DNA of 15,033 bases from Bacteroidales bacterium (GCA_004554665.1 SFKY01000061.1:1-15033); one strand, 5' to 3'; shown: positions 1 to 8,385, counted from the first letter of the stretch. A program made the numbers and translations. The notes: generated from the sequence alone by a model not told the origin.

Positions 1-865
1 TGATTTTATCCAGAATTCGATTGATTTCTTCCTGACGCTCCCTCCGACTGCGAGCCTCGTCTTGAGGAGAAGGTGCCTCAGGCTCATGAGAGGAATCGTG
101 TTGATGCTGTTCAGAGAAATCCTTCACCTTCTGCTTCCAACGATTGATGACGGATTCCTTCTCGGGACGATATTCTTCCCACGAAGTGAAGCCGCTACGA
201 CGACGCAACTCCTCGTTACGCCAATAACGAATGAGGAACCAACCGAACAACATACCGCCGAGATGGGCGAAATGAGCCACGTTATCGCCTTGTGAACTCA
301 TGCCAAGCAACAATTCGATCACGGCACTGACAATCACCATGTATTTAGCCTTGATGGGGATGGGCGGAATGAGCAACAAGATGCGTTCGTTGGGGAAGGT
401 CATGCCAAAGCCCAGCAAGATACCATAGATAGCACCCGATGCGCCGACCGTGGTCCAAAGGTTCAAATACTCCGACATCGGGATATTGCCATAAGTGGTG
501 GACACGTAACTGAATCGATTCATTCCCTCGACGTAATAAGTACCGAGTTGCACGATCTCCTGCATGAATCCGGCCCCTACTCCGCACACCACATAGAACA
601 GCAGGAAACGGCGAGGCCCCCACACGCTCTCCATAGTGCGGCCGAACATCCAAAACATAAACAAGTTGAAGAAGATGTGGGTGACATTGGCGTGCATAAA
701 CATGTAGGTGAACAACTGATAAATGTGGAAATCGCTAGCTTTGACAAAGTGCAAGCCTAACAAATTGTTCAAATCCAATCCCCAGCGCTCGCCAACAACC
801 AGGGCAAAGTACATCAACAGGTTGATGATAATAAGATTCTTCGTGATGGGAGGTGTACGAAACAT
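1..865 (-). CDS. Rhomboid family intramembrane serine protease (C-terminus cut by window edge)
   Basis: This is a membrane-embedded serine protease of the rhomboid family, which cleaves transmembrane substrates within or near the bilayer. The frame opens with ATG at 865 and stays open for 288 codons to the window edge, so the C-terminus is missing. The catalytic serine is visible in GASGAIYG (Ser143). The catalytic histidine is in AHLGGMLFG (His201). The HxxxxHxxxN segment of TM2 is FMHANVTHIFFN (residues 56-67). About six hydrophobic segments lie between residues 10 and 215. They are followed by a charged cytoplasmic tail (about 216-288) ending in EEINRILDKI, which resembles the conserved tail of Bacteroidales rhomboids. 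The gene follows the acyltransferase after 77 bp and has its own promoter-like element at 887-894, so it may be transcribed separately. The substrate is unknown. The family call is secure. Confidence 0.93.
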   Translation of the reverse strand, partial: MFRTPPITKNLIIINLLMYFALVVGERWGLDLNNLLGLHFVKASDFHIYQLFTYMFMHANVTHIFFNLFMFWMFGRTMESVWGPRRFLLFYVVCGVGAGFMQEIVQLGTYYVEGMNRFSYVSTTYGNIPMSEYLNLWTTVGASGAIYGILLGFGMTFPNERILLLIPPIPIKAKYMVIVSAVIELLLGMSSQGDNVAHFAHLGGMLFGWFLIRYWRNEELRRRSGFTSWEEYRPEKESVINRWKQKVKDFSEQHQHDSSHEPEAPSPQDEARSRRERQEEINRILDKI

Positions 866-886
866 ATTGTCTTGATTTTATGGGTG

Positions 887-894
887 CAAAATTA
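887..894 (-). promoter_or_regulatory. Promoter -7 element upstream of the rhomboid gene
   Basis: On the minus strand the sequence reads TAATTTTGCACCC. It matches the Bacteroidetes -7 consensus TAnnTTTG exactly and ends 21 nt before the ATG at 865. A TTTG lies only 11 bp upstream, closer than the usual 19-21 bp for a -33 element, so only the -7 half is convincing. The flanking GCACC also follows the elements before pgpH and the LolA-like gene. Confidence 0.5.
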
Positions 895-942
895 GTACAT
901 TCTATCAAAACCGGACTGATAACATCCGTGTTTTTACCTCCA

Positions 943-2082
943 TTATCCTTTCCTGAGAGCAGAAACACCTGGGCGGCCACTACCCGGAGAAAGCCTCGGC
1001 GAAGGAACGAGGTTCATCGCTGCACGATAGAAAATGGACAAGAGCAACGTGACTGCCAAGTAACCTCCTAAGTGGAAGTACCAATTGCCCCCCAACCCGA
1101 TCCAATGAATGAAATAAGCCCTCACGATGGGATGAACGACAAACAAGACGGGCGAAAGTGCACCCACCCACATCAAGACACTGCGCGTACGACCTTGAAG
1201 TGTTACCAGAGGAAGGCATGCCAAGGTAAAGAAGAAAGGCGAGAGCAGCCAGGCGGTGCGATCAAAGCAAGAGGCCAGGAACAAGACGAGGCATACCCCA
1301 CTCTGCACCCGACCGTACCACATGCCGTAACGAGCCATCCAAATGCCCATGGCAAAAGGCAACATAGAACCCACGAAATTGTAACGCAAGTAACACAGAA
1401 TATCCATCCTTCGGTCGGGAATCATGATGGAGTAAAGCAACAAGGCCATACATAGTGCCGTTACAAGTATCAGCGCCACCTTGCCACGGCGATAAAGGAA
1501 GAGGCGATAGACGACATAAAGTTGCATAATAAGCGAGAAGAACCACCACGGTCCCAGCAACAAGTCGTGACAAGGCAACCAATGGGTCAATTCGCGCACC
1601 CAATGAGGACCGGCCACAAAGCCATGGGCCGGCAGCAGATTGGCCAAATAAGTTACCATCAGACCGACGTGATACCACGTGTGGGTCCACTGCCCGTCAT
1701 GACGCTCCCAATCGCTGATGAACCACAGCAACAAACCGATCCATAACAAATGCCACAACTTACGGGCATTGTACCAGATGAACGACCACACCCCTACCCG
1801 CTCGGTCATCTTGACTTCATACTTCATCACCAATCCGTATCCGCTCAGAAAGAGGAACAGCGGAACGCCATAATGACCGAAATAAGAGAAGAGATTGAGC
1901 ACTACGTGTTCGCCGCGAGAAAGGAAATCGAGCAACACATACGTGCGTTTGAGATGGAAAGTATATTCATTCTCCAAAGCACACACCGGCAGCCAATGGC
2001 AAAAGTTATGCAGGATGATGCAAAGAATGGCAAAACCTTTGAGTAAGGACGTATCGTTCAGTGTCAGGGCGGGTTTCTTCAT
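943..2082 (-). CDS. Membrane acyltransferase, acyltransferase family 3
   Basis: This is a 379-residue polytopic membrane protein of the acyltransferase-3 family. Members move acetyl or other acyl groups onto sugars of lipopolysaccharide, exopolysaccharide or peptidoglycan. The N-terminal motif LLKGFAILCIILHNFCHW carries the usual catalytic histidine (His25) in the first membrane helix. Further support is the early GVPLFLFLSGYGLV segment (FLSGYGL is a family hallmark) and about ten hydrophobic segments along the chain. Its ATG overlaps the TGA of the upstream phosphoethanolamine-transferase-like gene (ATGA at 2079-2082), which implies translational coupling and a joint role in surface decoration. 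The last 30 or so residues are polar and low in complexity, and look like a cytoplasmic tail. The acyl donor and acceptor cannot be read from the sequence. Confidence 0.85.
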   Translation of the reverse strand: MKKPALTLNDTSLLKGFAILCIILHNFCHWLPVCALENEYTFHLKRTYVLLDFLSRGEHVVLNLFSYFGHYGVPLFLFLSGYGLVMKYEVKMTERVGVWSFIWYNARKLWHLLWIGLLLWFISDWERHDGQWTHTWYHVGLMVTYLANLLPAHGFVAGPHWVRELTHWLPCHDLLLGPWWFFSLIMQLYVVYRLFLYRRGKVALILVTALCMALLLYSIMIPDRRMDILCYLRYNFVGSMLPFAMGIWMARYGMWYGRVQSGVCLVLFLASCFDRTAWLLSPFFFTLACLPLVTLQGRTRSVLMWVGALSPVLFVVHPIVRAYFIHWIGLGGNWYFHLGGYLAVTLLLSIFYRAAMNLVPSPRLSPGSGRPGVSALRKG

Positions 2083-3935
2083 AACGTCGGTGAGGGGTTG
2101 GAGGATTGGAACTGTGCACGCAACGAATCGAGGGCATGCCCCGCCTTGATACGTTCACGGTAGAAGCGGGTGCCGTGTAAGAGAGAATCGTAATCGTACT
2201 TGTTTTTCAGCAAGCGAGGCCGACTCACACGAAAACTATCGTGGAGTAAATCGCGATGAACGTCATAATACGGACAACTGATACCGGCCAACCCCATCAG
2301 CAAATGAGAGAGGTCGTCGCTCATAAAAGGACGTGACGACGCGCGGCGAGCAGCGCGAACCACGTCAGGATGGTTTTGATAGAAGGAAGGCGAAAACCAC
2401 ATGGTCATGGGCACCTCAAACTCATAATGAGCCGTCAGCGGAATCAGCGGATCGGCCGGAGTACGACCAAACATCAGGCTTCGGTCGAAGACTTCCTCAC
2501 CATGATCGGCCAAATAAATCACTACGGCGTCATCGTTGACAAAATAGCGATAAATGCGACGCACCACATCGTCGTTATAGCGGGTGGCATTATCGTAATC
2601 TGCCACTATCTGTTTCTTCTGGCGCGAGAGGTTGCGGCGCTTCTTTAAGCTGTCGACCGTGAAGTAGACATCCTTTTCGGTAAAACGATAGTCGTACTTC
2701 TGATGCTGCCCGTAGAGGTGGAAGATCACGAGGTCGTGCCCAGAAGGGCGAAACTTGCGGTACTCGCGAATAAAGGCACGATCGTAACGATAGATGATGC
2801 GATTGCGGAAGTCGAAGCAAAGGCTATCCATCTCGGGATCGTTGAGGAAGAAGCTGCCGTTGAAGTCGATGCTGCTTTGGCGGTTTACATTCTGATACTG
2901 ATTGGTCAGAAAAGCCACCCGGTAACCGGCCTTGCGAAAGACGGAAGGGAAGAGAACTCCATCGTGCCAGGAGCCCGGTTCTCCCAAACTATGGGTAGAA
3001 AACAGCTGCTTGAATACATTGCTGGTCAGATTCCACGGACTCACCACGTCGGTGAACACAACCAAGCTGTCTTCAACTGCCAAACGCAACTGATGAGGCG
3101 TAGTGGGAAGCGAATAACCATAGAGTTGGGAATGATACTTGTTGTAACTCTCGCCGAGTATCAGCACAATCGTCGGGCAACGATAGCTGACGGAATCGAT
3201 TTGCAGGTGGTGCATCTTGTTTTTTAAGTTGACCAAATCACGATCGGCCAACTGCAACATCCGATAGGAATACAACAAACGGAAGAAGGGGGTATAAAAA
3301 GTCTGCCAACGCACCGTTTCGGCGGTCTGAGTGGTTGGCTGATGATAGAATTTCAAAAACTTGGCCTTCTCGCTTGCCCAAGGGAAGCATGAATAGACCA
3401 ATACACCGGTCAACAGCAGATTGACCACCCACGCACAAGACGAAGGCAGCGCCCCACGACGCACCCACTTGGATCGCACCAGCCACACGTTGGCCACGAT
3501 GAGCGGCACATACCACAGCAGCGTACGCCATAACGCATCGCCCGAGAGATAGGCGGTTAAAAATTCGCCTGCTTCGCCGGCATTGGTTTCCAGGAAAAGG
3601 CGGAGCGAAGTAGGTGTGTAGAGCATCAGGAACCGCTCGGTGAGGAAGACTTCAAACAAGGGCAACAGGTAACCCAACCCATAACAGAGGGCGCGCACCA
3701 CTCGGGCCAGCCTTTGAGGCAGCAGCGTAAAGAGCACGCACATGAGGTAAAGGTCGATGAGCAGTTCAAAGCAGTGCGTCCACACCTCGCCCTGATACTG
3801 CACCTGACGCCACACTGAGATGCCCCATGCCGCCATCATAAAGACGACGAAGCATCCGTTCTCTCTCAAAGGGCGCGCCACTCCGGCCACTATGCGCAAG
3901 AACACATGGAGCAGTAATCTTAGCAGGGATTTCAT
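2079..3935 (-). CDS. Phosphoethanolamine transferase-like membrane enzyme (sulfatase/alkaline phosphatase fold)
   Basis: The N-terminal third has about five membrane helices. A periplasmic sulfatase-fold domain of the EptA/CptA class follows; this class transfers phosphoethanolamine to lipid A or core sugars. Numbering from the ATG at 3935, the metal and catalytic motifs are ILGES (Glu262), the likely nucleophile Thr304 in SPWNLTSN (about 40 residues on, as in EptA/MCR enzymes), HLYGQH (His406) and LADHGEE (Asp477, His478). The YGYSLPTTP stretch is also typical. The frame can be extended seven codons to a GTG at 3956. I prefer the ATG because it begins directly before the hydrophobic, basic N-terminus (MKSLLRLLLHVF) and Bacteroidales favour ATG. 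The protein has 618 residues. It lies 64 bp after pgpH and overlaps the acyltransferase by ATGA. The acceptor, lipid A or another glycan, is inferred only from the family. Confidence 0.85.
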   Translation of the reverse strand: MKSLLRLLLHVFLRIVAGVARPLRENGCFVVFMMAAWGISVWRQVQYQGEVWTHCFELLIDLYLMCVLFTLLPQRLARVVRALCYGLGYLLPLFEVFLTERFLMLYTPTSLRLFLETNAGEAGEFLTAYLSGDALWRTLLWYVPLIVANVWLVRSKWVRRGALPSSCAWVVNLLLTGVLVYSCFPWASEKAKFLKFYHQPTTQTAETVRWQTFYTPFFRLLYSYRMLQLADRDLVNLKNKMHHLQIDSVSYRCPTIVLILGESYNKYHSQLYGYSLPTTPHQLRLAVEDSLVVFTDVVSPWNLTSNVFKQLFSTHSLGEPGSWHDGVLFPSVFRKAGYRVAFLTNQYQNVNRQSSIDFNGSFFLNDPEMDSLCFDFRNRIIYRYDRAFIREYRKFRPSGHDLVIFHLYGQHQKYDYRFTEKDVYFTVDSLKKRRNLSRQKKQIVADYDNATRYNDDVVRRIYRYFVNDDAVVIYLADHGEEVFDRSLMFGRTPADPLIPLTAHYEFEVPMTMWFSPSFYQNHPDVVRAARRASSRPFMSDDLSHLLMGLAGISCPYYDVHRDLLHDSFRVSRPRLLKNKYDYDSLLHGTRFYRERIKAGHALDSLRAQFQSSNPSPTL

Positions 3936-3999
3936 GTTATCGGCATTCACTTTCACTCACCGGACAAAGCCGTCACACTCTCAGACTCGGGCCACGCAG

Positions 4000-6144
4000 T
4001 TATTGTTTCTGATTGCGGCGGTCGCGATGGGAGTGATTCCAATTCTTATAGTTGCCAAAGAAGGAGTTGCCTTTTGTGCGTTCTTCTTTGGTTTTCTCCG
4101 ACGGCTGATTGAGGGTCGGGTATTGTATTCGGGTATGATATACGGTCTTGAGACTGGAGATGAATTGCTCCTTGGCCACTTCTATATCATGGAATGTGAG
4201 CGGACAATTTTTGAAGTATCCTTCGGCCATCTGAGTATCGATGATGTTGTTGACCAACGTACGGAGGGTTTCATCGGTAATGGTCTGCAAACTTCGCGAG
4301 GCTGCCTCAACCGAATCGGCCATCATCAGGATGGCTTGTTCCAGGGTACTTGGATTAGGACCGGGATAAGTAAAGGCATCTTCGTTGATTGCTTCATCGG
4401 GATGGCCGTTGAGATACTTGATGTAGAAGTATTTCGTCTTGCTCTTGCCGTGATGGGTAGCAATGAAACCGCGCAAGACGGCCGGCAAATGATGCTTCTC
4501 GGCCATTTCCAAGCCGTCGGTCACGTGCTGAATGATGATTTGCGCACTGCGTTCTTCGGGTAGGCTGTCGTGAGGATTGACTCCTTTCTGGTTCTCGGTG
4601 AAGAAGGCAGGATTCTTCATCTTGCCGATATCGTGATAGAGGGCTCCTGTACGCACCAGTTCTACCTTGGCGCCGATCTTTCCGGCCACTTCGGTGGCCA
4701 GGTTAGCTACCTGCATGGAGTGTTGGAAGGTGCCCTGAGCTTCTTTCGACATTTGTCGCAGCAAGGGCATGTTGACATTGGAAAGCTCTATGAGCGTGAC
4801 ACTCGACGTAAAGCCGAACATCCGCTCTATGATATACATCATCGGATAGGCGAACAAGAGGAGGATGCCATTGATAAAAATGCAGATGTACCACGACGGG
4901 TCGAAAGTCTTCAACGTGAGTCCCTGACTCAAGTCGTAGCCGAGCATAAAGAGCACTGTCACGATGGTGACCTGAAGGGCGGCCTGCAATAACTGAGAAC
5001 GTGAAGAGAGTTCCTTGACCGAGAAGACGGCCACGGCACCTGCGATGAACTGCACGATTACGAACTCATAAGGGGCATGCACCGCGATGGAGCAGAGCAA
5101 GACGGAGACGACGTGGACAATGAACGAGGTGCGAGCATCCATAAAGACCCTGACAAACAAGGGTACCATGGCATAAGGGATGAGATAGGCACTCTGCGCC
5201 GTTGAGTATTCCACCCACGAGGTGACGCTCGGAAAGAGTGTCAGCATGAAATAGAACAACAACAGGCAACGCATGGAGTTGAGATATTCCTTACGGAAGA
5301 AGTAAAGGTAGAGCAGGAACATCAACAGGAGCAATCCCACAATGATGAACTTGCCGATGGTCTGCAGGCGAAGCTGACGGTTGTTGTCGTGACGTTTGAT
5401 CGACTCCTTCTTCATCGACTCGAGAATGCTTACGGTCTTGTGAGTCACGATTTCGCCACGGTCGATAATCTTCTGTCCGCTCTGCACCATGCCGCTGGCA
5501 AAGGAGATGGACGAGAGGAGGTCTTGGTAAGCCGATCGGGTCTTGCGATTGTCGGGCTCTACATTCACCGCGAGATAGTTGTTGACGTTACATAAACTCA
5601 GCAGGTCGTGACGGAAGTTGGCCGAGTCGCCCAGCATGATGTGCATGTAAGCCGAGCGTGTGGTATAGAGTTCCTTCACTGTACGAGGCTGCGAGGCGGT
5701 GCCGCTTACCACTCGAACCACGTTCACACCGCTGTCGAGCATGGCCGTATAATCAGAACTTTCTACGATGCCGCAGCTGTAGACTTCCTGCAGACACTTG
5801 GTCACATAACGCAAGTAGGCTGGCGGCACTTTTTCCATCTTGCCGGCCGCACAATCGTTCTTGAACCGGCGCAACTGCACGTCCATCTCGCCTGCATCCA
5901 TCGTGAAGTAGGGTTGGAAGAGCTTGCGCACGCTGTCGCGCTCGGCTCGGATGACCTGGTCGGGCTTGTAAATGGGGAAGTCGAACTCTGCAATAATCTG
6001 TCCGTACTTCCAGGGCTTGCCAATGGTGTAGTCGTAAGCAAACGTTTGCTCCCTCGGCAGGAAGTAAACCACGATGGCAGTGGCTGCCAACGTCAGTGCA
6101 ACGCGAAATAAAAGTCGGGTAAATTTGTTGGAACGGATGGCCAT
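4000..6144 (-). CDS. pgpH: PgpH-type 7TM-HD cyclic-di-AMP phosphodiesterase
   Basis: This 714-residue membrane protein matches the PgpH architecture, which hydrolyses c-di-AMP to pApA in the cytoplasm. One N-terminal helix (about 10-29) is followed by an extracytoplasmic domain (about 30-260). Then come about seven helices (265-440) and a cytoplasmic HD domain (about 455-670). All metal and catalytic residues are present: His475, His504-Asp505 in the HDIGKMKNPAFFTENQ motif, His540, His564-His565 in THHGK, and Asp610 in MMADSVEA. Their spacing closely matches that known for Listeria PgpH. The tail after 680 is basic and polar and shows no known domain. A promoter-like TAATTTCGCACC lies 16 nt before the start, so the gene can probably be read apart from the glycosyltransferases. 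Its place among envelope genes fits the known link between c-di-AMP, osmotic balance and cell-wall stress. Confidence 0.93.
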   Translation of the reverse strand: MAIRSNKFTRLLFRVALTLAATAIVVYFLPREQTFAYDYTIGKPWKYGQIIAEFDFPIYKPDQVIRAERDSVRKLFQPYFTMDAGEMDVQLRRFKNDCAAGKMEKVPPAYLRYVTKCLQEVYSCGIVESSDYTAMLDSGVNVVRVVSGTASQPRTVKELYTTRSAYMHIMLGDSANFRHDLLSLCNVNNYLAVNVEPDNRKTRSAYQDLLSSISFASGMVQSGQKIIDRGEIVTHKTVSILESMKKESIKRHDNNRQLRLQTIGKFIIVGLLLLMFLLYLYFFRKEYLNSMRCLLLFYFMLTLFPSVTSWVEYSTAQSAYLIPYAMVPLFVRVFMDARTSFIVHVVSVLLCSIAVHAPYEFVIVQFIAGAVAVFSVKELSSRSQLLQAALQVTIVTVLFMLGYDLSQGLTLKTFDPSWYICIFINGILLLFAYPMMYIIERMFGFTSSVTLIELSNVNMPLLRQMSKEAQGTFQHSMQVANLATEVAGKIGAKVELVRTGALYHDIGKMKNPAFFTENQKGVNPHDSLPEERSAQIIIQHVTDGLEMAEKHHLPAVLRGFIATHHGKSKTKYFYIKYLNGHPDEAINEDAFTYPGPNPSTLEQAILMMADSVEAASRSLQTITDETLRTLVNNIIDTQMAEGYFKNCPLTFHDIEVAKEQFISSLKTVYHTRIQYPTLNQPSEKTKEERTKGNSFFGNYKNWNHSHRDRRNQKQ

Positions 6145-6160
6145 AACTCGATATTTGGTG

Positions 6161-6168
6161 CGAAATTA
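6161..6168 (-). promoter_or_regulatory. Promoter -7-like element upstream of pgpH
   Basis: The minus strand reads TAATTTCGCACC, one mismatch from TAnnTTTG. It shares the GCACC extension seen before the rhomboid and LolA-like genes. It ends 16 nt before the ATG at 6144, inside the 66-bp gap after the second glycosyltransferase. I see no TTTG at the -33 distance. Confidence 0.4.
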
Positions 6169-6210
6169 CTGATTATTTATGGATTGCTACGCGCCTCTGA
6201 GGCAGAAAAC

Positions 6211-7218
6211 TCACGGGCGGCGTTTGCGCGGGGTCTCAAAAAAGGCCGTATTGTTGTTGTAGGTCCAGATGAGCGGATAGAAAAAGCCACGAATCATGCC
6301 CATGACGCGCTTCCAACCTCGTCCCTCGGCAAACCGGCGATGAACCTGACGGCGGTAACGCATCGTCAGAGTGCACAACCGGAGCAATGAGAGCCAGCTG
6401 CGTTGGTTGAGCAAGACGGCCATACGGTGCACTACCGGATGACGACGGTCGGTGGTATGCGTTGCGATGTAATCATAGAGCCATTGCCAGACTTCTATCT
6501 GCTGAAAGGCCCGATAGGCTGCCCAGCCCTTCACGTAGGGTTGCCAAGTATTGCCCTTGGTGCGGTCCCAATCTGACTTCATCATGACCACTGAAGCTGA
6601 GTCAAGATGTTCGCGATACCAGTTGAGCGGTTCTTCAACCACGGTTATTCCCTGATGGAGGTGTGCCTGAATGGCCAGCCACCAGTCGTAGGCAATGCGT
6701 TCGTCCCAAGTGTCGATGCTGTGAAGGAAGCGACGCGAGAAGAGCTGGCTGTGTCCGGGTATGTGGGAGGTGAAGAGCAGACTTTCAAAGTCGCCTTGCG
6801 GCCGGCGGATGTTGTGTCCATGCCGGGTGTAGACCGGGTCGAGGCAGCGATAGCAATAGACGAGCGAGGCCGAGCCGAGGGCGGCCATTTTCTTTTCTAT
6901 ATTGTCTTCATACCAAATGTCGTCTTGGTCGCACAAGGCGATGTAATCGCCCGTGGCGCGCTGCATGGCCGACATGAAGTTGCGGTTCCACCCCATGTTC
7001 TCAGGATTGACGAAGAGGTGGATGCGCGGGTCGCGCCGGGCGTATTCCCTCACGATGTCGCAAGTGGAGTCGGTGGAGCAGTCGTCTTGCACTATCAATT
7101 CGCTGAAAGGATAGGTCTGACGCAGGAGCGAGTCGATTTGTTCTCTGACGAAACGCGCTCCGTTATAGGTGATCATGACGACCGAAACGGTGGGAGAGGA
7201 AGTGGAAGCTGCTGTCAT
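6211..7218 (-). CDS. Family 2 glycosyltransferase (second of a paralogous pair)
   Basis: This is a 335-residue GT-A fold glycosyltransferase that probably transfers a sugar from a nucleotide donor during surface-glycan synthesis. The start of the fold is VSVVMITYNG. The nucleotide-binding Asp is in VQDDCSTDST (residues 43-52) and the metal-binding DxD is DQDDIW (97-102). A later DWW (in RIAYDWWLAIQ) occupies the place of the catalytic base region. I chose the ATG at 7218, not the in-frame ATG at 7296, for two reasons. It forms an ATGA overlap with the upstream gene's TGA, and the longer form would add a hydrophobic leader that is only antisense-free overlap with the neighbour's C-terminus. 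The C-terminal 60 residues are basic with a hydrophobic patch and may attach to the membrane. Donor and acceptor are unknown. Confidence 0.88.
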   Translation of the reverse strand: MTAASTSSPTVSVVMITYNGARFVREQIDSLLRQTYPFSELIVQDDCSTDSTCDIVREYARRDPRIHLFVNPENMGWNRNFMSAMQRATGDYIALCDQDDIWYEDNIEKKMAALGSASLVYCYRCLDPVYTRHGHNIRRPQGDFESLLFTSHIPGHSQLFSRRFLHSIDTWDERIAYDWWLAIQAHLHQGITVVEEPLNWYREHLDSASVVMMKSDWDRTKGNTWQPYVKGWAAYRAFQQIEVWQWLYDYIATHTTDRRHPVVHRMAVLLNQRSWLSLLRLCTLTMRYRRQVHRRFAEGRGWKRVMGMIRGFFYPLIWTYNNNTAFFETPRKRRP

Positions 7219-8195
7219 TTCTTTTGTTTTAAGATAGCTCGATAATAATAGCCGCACGAGTAGGAAAAATAGAGCGCACGCAGCAGGCATCGCCATCCAT
7301 CGGGCTCATAGGAGTAGAAGAGACGGGTGCGATGCTTGACGAAGAAGCAGGTTTTCCGGATGAAATTGAGCCATCCTGTCCGGGTTTGGAGTTGTGTCAT
7401 CTGCCGACAGTCGGCCAACGCCTGTGTGGCGAAGGGCCAGGAGGCAGTCATTCGATCGATATAACGGAAGCGCTGCCGCACGTGGCGCTGCAAAGTGGCA
7501 TGATGAAACAGGGTGGTCACCACATAATCCAACGACGAACGGCTGGCCCAATGCGAGTCGACAGGGCGGATGGCGGTGGCGGCATCGGCATGGCGGCGGA
7601 AGCGCACCAAGGGCCGGGGCACAAACACCAGGCGCTCGGCTGCGGCGGCAGCCATCTGCAACTGCCAGTCGTAGAGGTAGGGGCAATCGGCACCCTCGGG
7701 CAGGTAGTCGAGCAGTTCGCGACGGAGCAGGAAGGTGTGTCCGGCCAATGCCCCGATGTAACACAGGCGCAACATGTCGCGATTGGGCTCGCGACGGTCG
7801 TAGCTGACGGGGTAGCCCGTGGTGGAGAAGGGGATGGAATAGCCGCTGCATAGCAGGTTGCGGCCCATGGCCCGGGCCTGAAGGCGCAATTTGTCGGGTT
7901 CCCAAATGTCATCCTGGTCACTCAAGGCTATCAGCTCACAGCGGGCACGCCGCATGGCACTGAAGAAATTGGGGTTGATGCCATGCGGGCCTTCGTTATG
8001 GAAGACGCGCAAGTTGGGATAACGCCGGGCATATTCCTCCAGAATGGCCGGGGTGGAGTCAGTGCTGCCATCGTCTTGCACCACGACTTCTGCCGGAAGC
8101 AGCGTCTGCGAGAAGATGGAGTCCAACTGTTCCCTCAGATAGCGCTCGCCATTATAGGTGCACATCACAACCGATATTGCCTGCTCTGACTTCAT
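7215..8195 (-). CDS. Family 2 glycosyltransferase (first of a paralogous pair)
   Basis: This is a 326-residue GT-A glycosyltransferase and a clear paralogue of the next gene. Both share the SVVM-TYNG start, the REQ-DS segment, VQDD-STDST, and a DQDDIW metal-binding motif (residues 93-98 here). The equivalent of the catalytic-base region is YLYDWQLQMA. The gene starts with ATG at 8195 and runs to a TGA inside the ATG of the second glycosyltransferase, so translation is probably coupled. The middle, around residues 200-230, is rich in alanine and arginine, and the C-terminus is basic and aromatic, possibly membrane-associated. It is the first gene of the minus-strand envelope run. No polymerase, flippase or sugar-nucleotide gene is nearby, so it is not part of a complete polysaccharide cluster. 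The sugar transferred is unknown. Confidence 0.88.
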   Translation of the reverse strand: MKSEQAISVVMCTYNGERYLREQLDSIFSQTLLPAEVVVQDDGSTDSTPAILEEYARRYPNLRVFHNEGPHGINPNFFSAMRRARCELIALSDQDDIWEPDKLRLQARAMGRNLLCSGYSIPFSTTGYPVSYDRREPNRDMLRLCYIGALAGHTFLLRRELLDYLPEGADCPYLYDWQLQMAAAAAERLVFVPRPLVRFRRHADAATAIRPVDSHWASRSSLDYVVTTLFHHATLQRHVRQRFRYIDRMTASWPFATQALADCRQMTQLQTRTGWLNFIRKTCFFVKHRTRLFYSYEPDGWRCLLRALYFSYSCGYYYRAILKQKK

Positions 8196-8220
8196 GGAGA
8201 TTTTCCTTCTATTATGGGGA

Positions 8221-8228
8221 TGAAAGTA
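8221..8228 (-). promoter_or_regulatory. Weak -7-like element upstream of the glycosyltransferase pair
   Basis: The minus strand reads TACTTTCATCC, 25 nt before the ATG at 8195. It keeps the TA and TT of the Bacteroidetes TAnnTTTG consensus but ends TTCA. The position is right for the promoter of the divergent minus-strand run. The match is weak and no -33 TTTG is seen. Confidence 0.25.
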
Positions 8229-8259
8229 CGGATTTGTTTCAGGCCGCTAAGGTACGACT

Positions 8260-8271
8260 TTTCCATGGAAA
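8260..8271. promoter_or_regulatory. 12-bp perfect palindrome in the divergent intergenic region (possible operator)
   Basis: TTTCCATGGAAA is a perfect palindrome between the divergent glycosyltransferase and LolA-like genes, about 32 bp upstream of the weak -7 element at 8221-8228. By chance a 12-bp perfect palindrome turns up in roughly one in twenty stretches of this size, so an operator role is only a suggestion. Confidence 0.2.
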
Positions 8272-8377
8272 CCAAGCTCTCGCCGCTCACATTCCTATCC
8301 TTCGGACGGAAGACGCCGCCACGAGCGGGCCGACTGAAAAACAGCTGTTCCCGGGCCTCTTTTCACGCTATTTACAC

Positions 8378-8385
8378 TAACTTTG
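8378..8385 (+). promoter_or_regulatory. Promoter -7 element of the LolA-like gene
   Basis: TAACTTTGCACCCC matches TAnnTTTG exactly and carries the same GCACC extension as two other elements in the window. Only 10 nt separate it from the ATG at 8396. A transcript starting a few bases downstream would be nearly leaderless. There is no TTTG at the expected -33 distance. Confidence 0.5.

Noticed and set aside
905..932. Terminator between the acyltransferase and rhomboid genes
   Set aside because: CGGA and TCCG can pair around a 9-nt loop ahead of GTTTTG on the minus strand, but a 4-bp stem is too weak to call.
3936..3956. GTG start for the phosphoethanolamine-transferase-like gene
   Set aside because: It adds only seven polar residues before an ATG that begins a typical membrane N-terminus. 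It cannot be fully excluded.
6193..6203. GCCTC-T-GAGGC inverted repeat after the second glycosyltransferase
   Set aside because: The single-base loop and lack of a following T run make it a poor hairpin or terminator.
7219..7296. N-terminal extension of the second glycosyltransferase with a hydrophobic leader
   Set aside because: It lies wholly within the C-terminal coding region of the upstream gene. The ATG at 7218 forms an ATGA overlap and starts just before the conserved GT-A strand.
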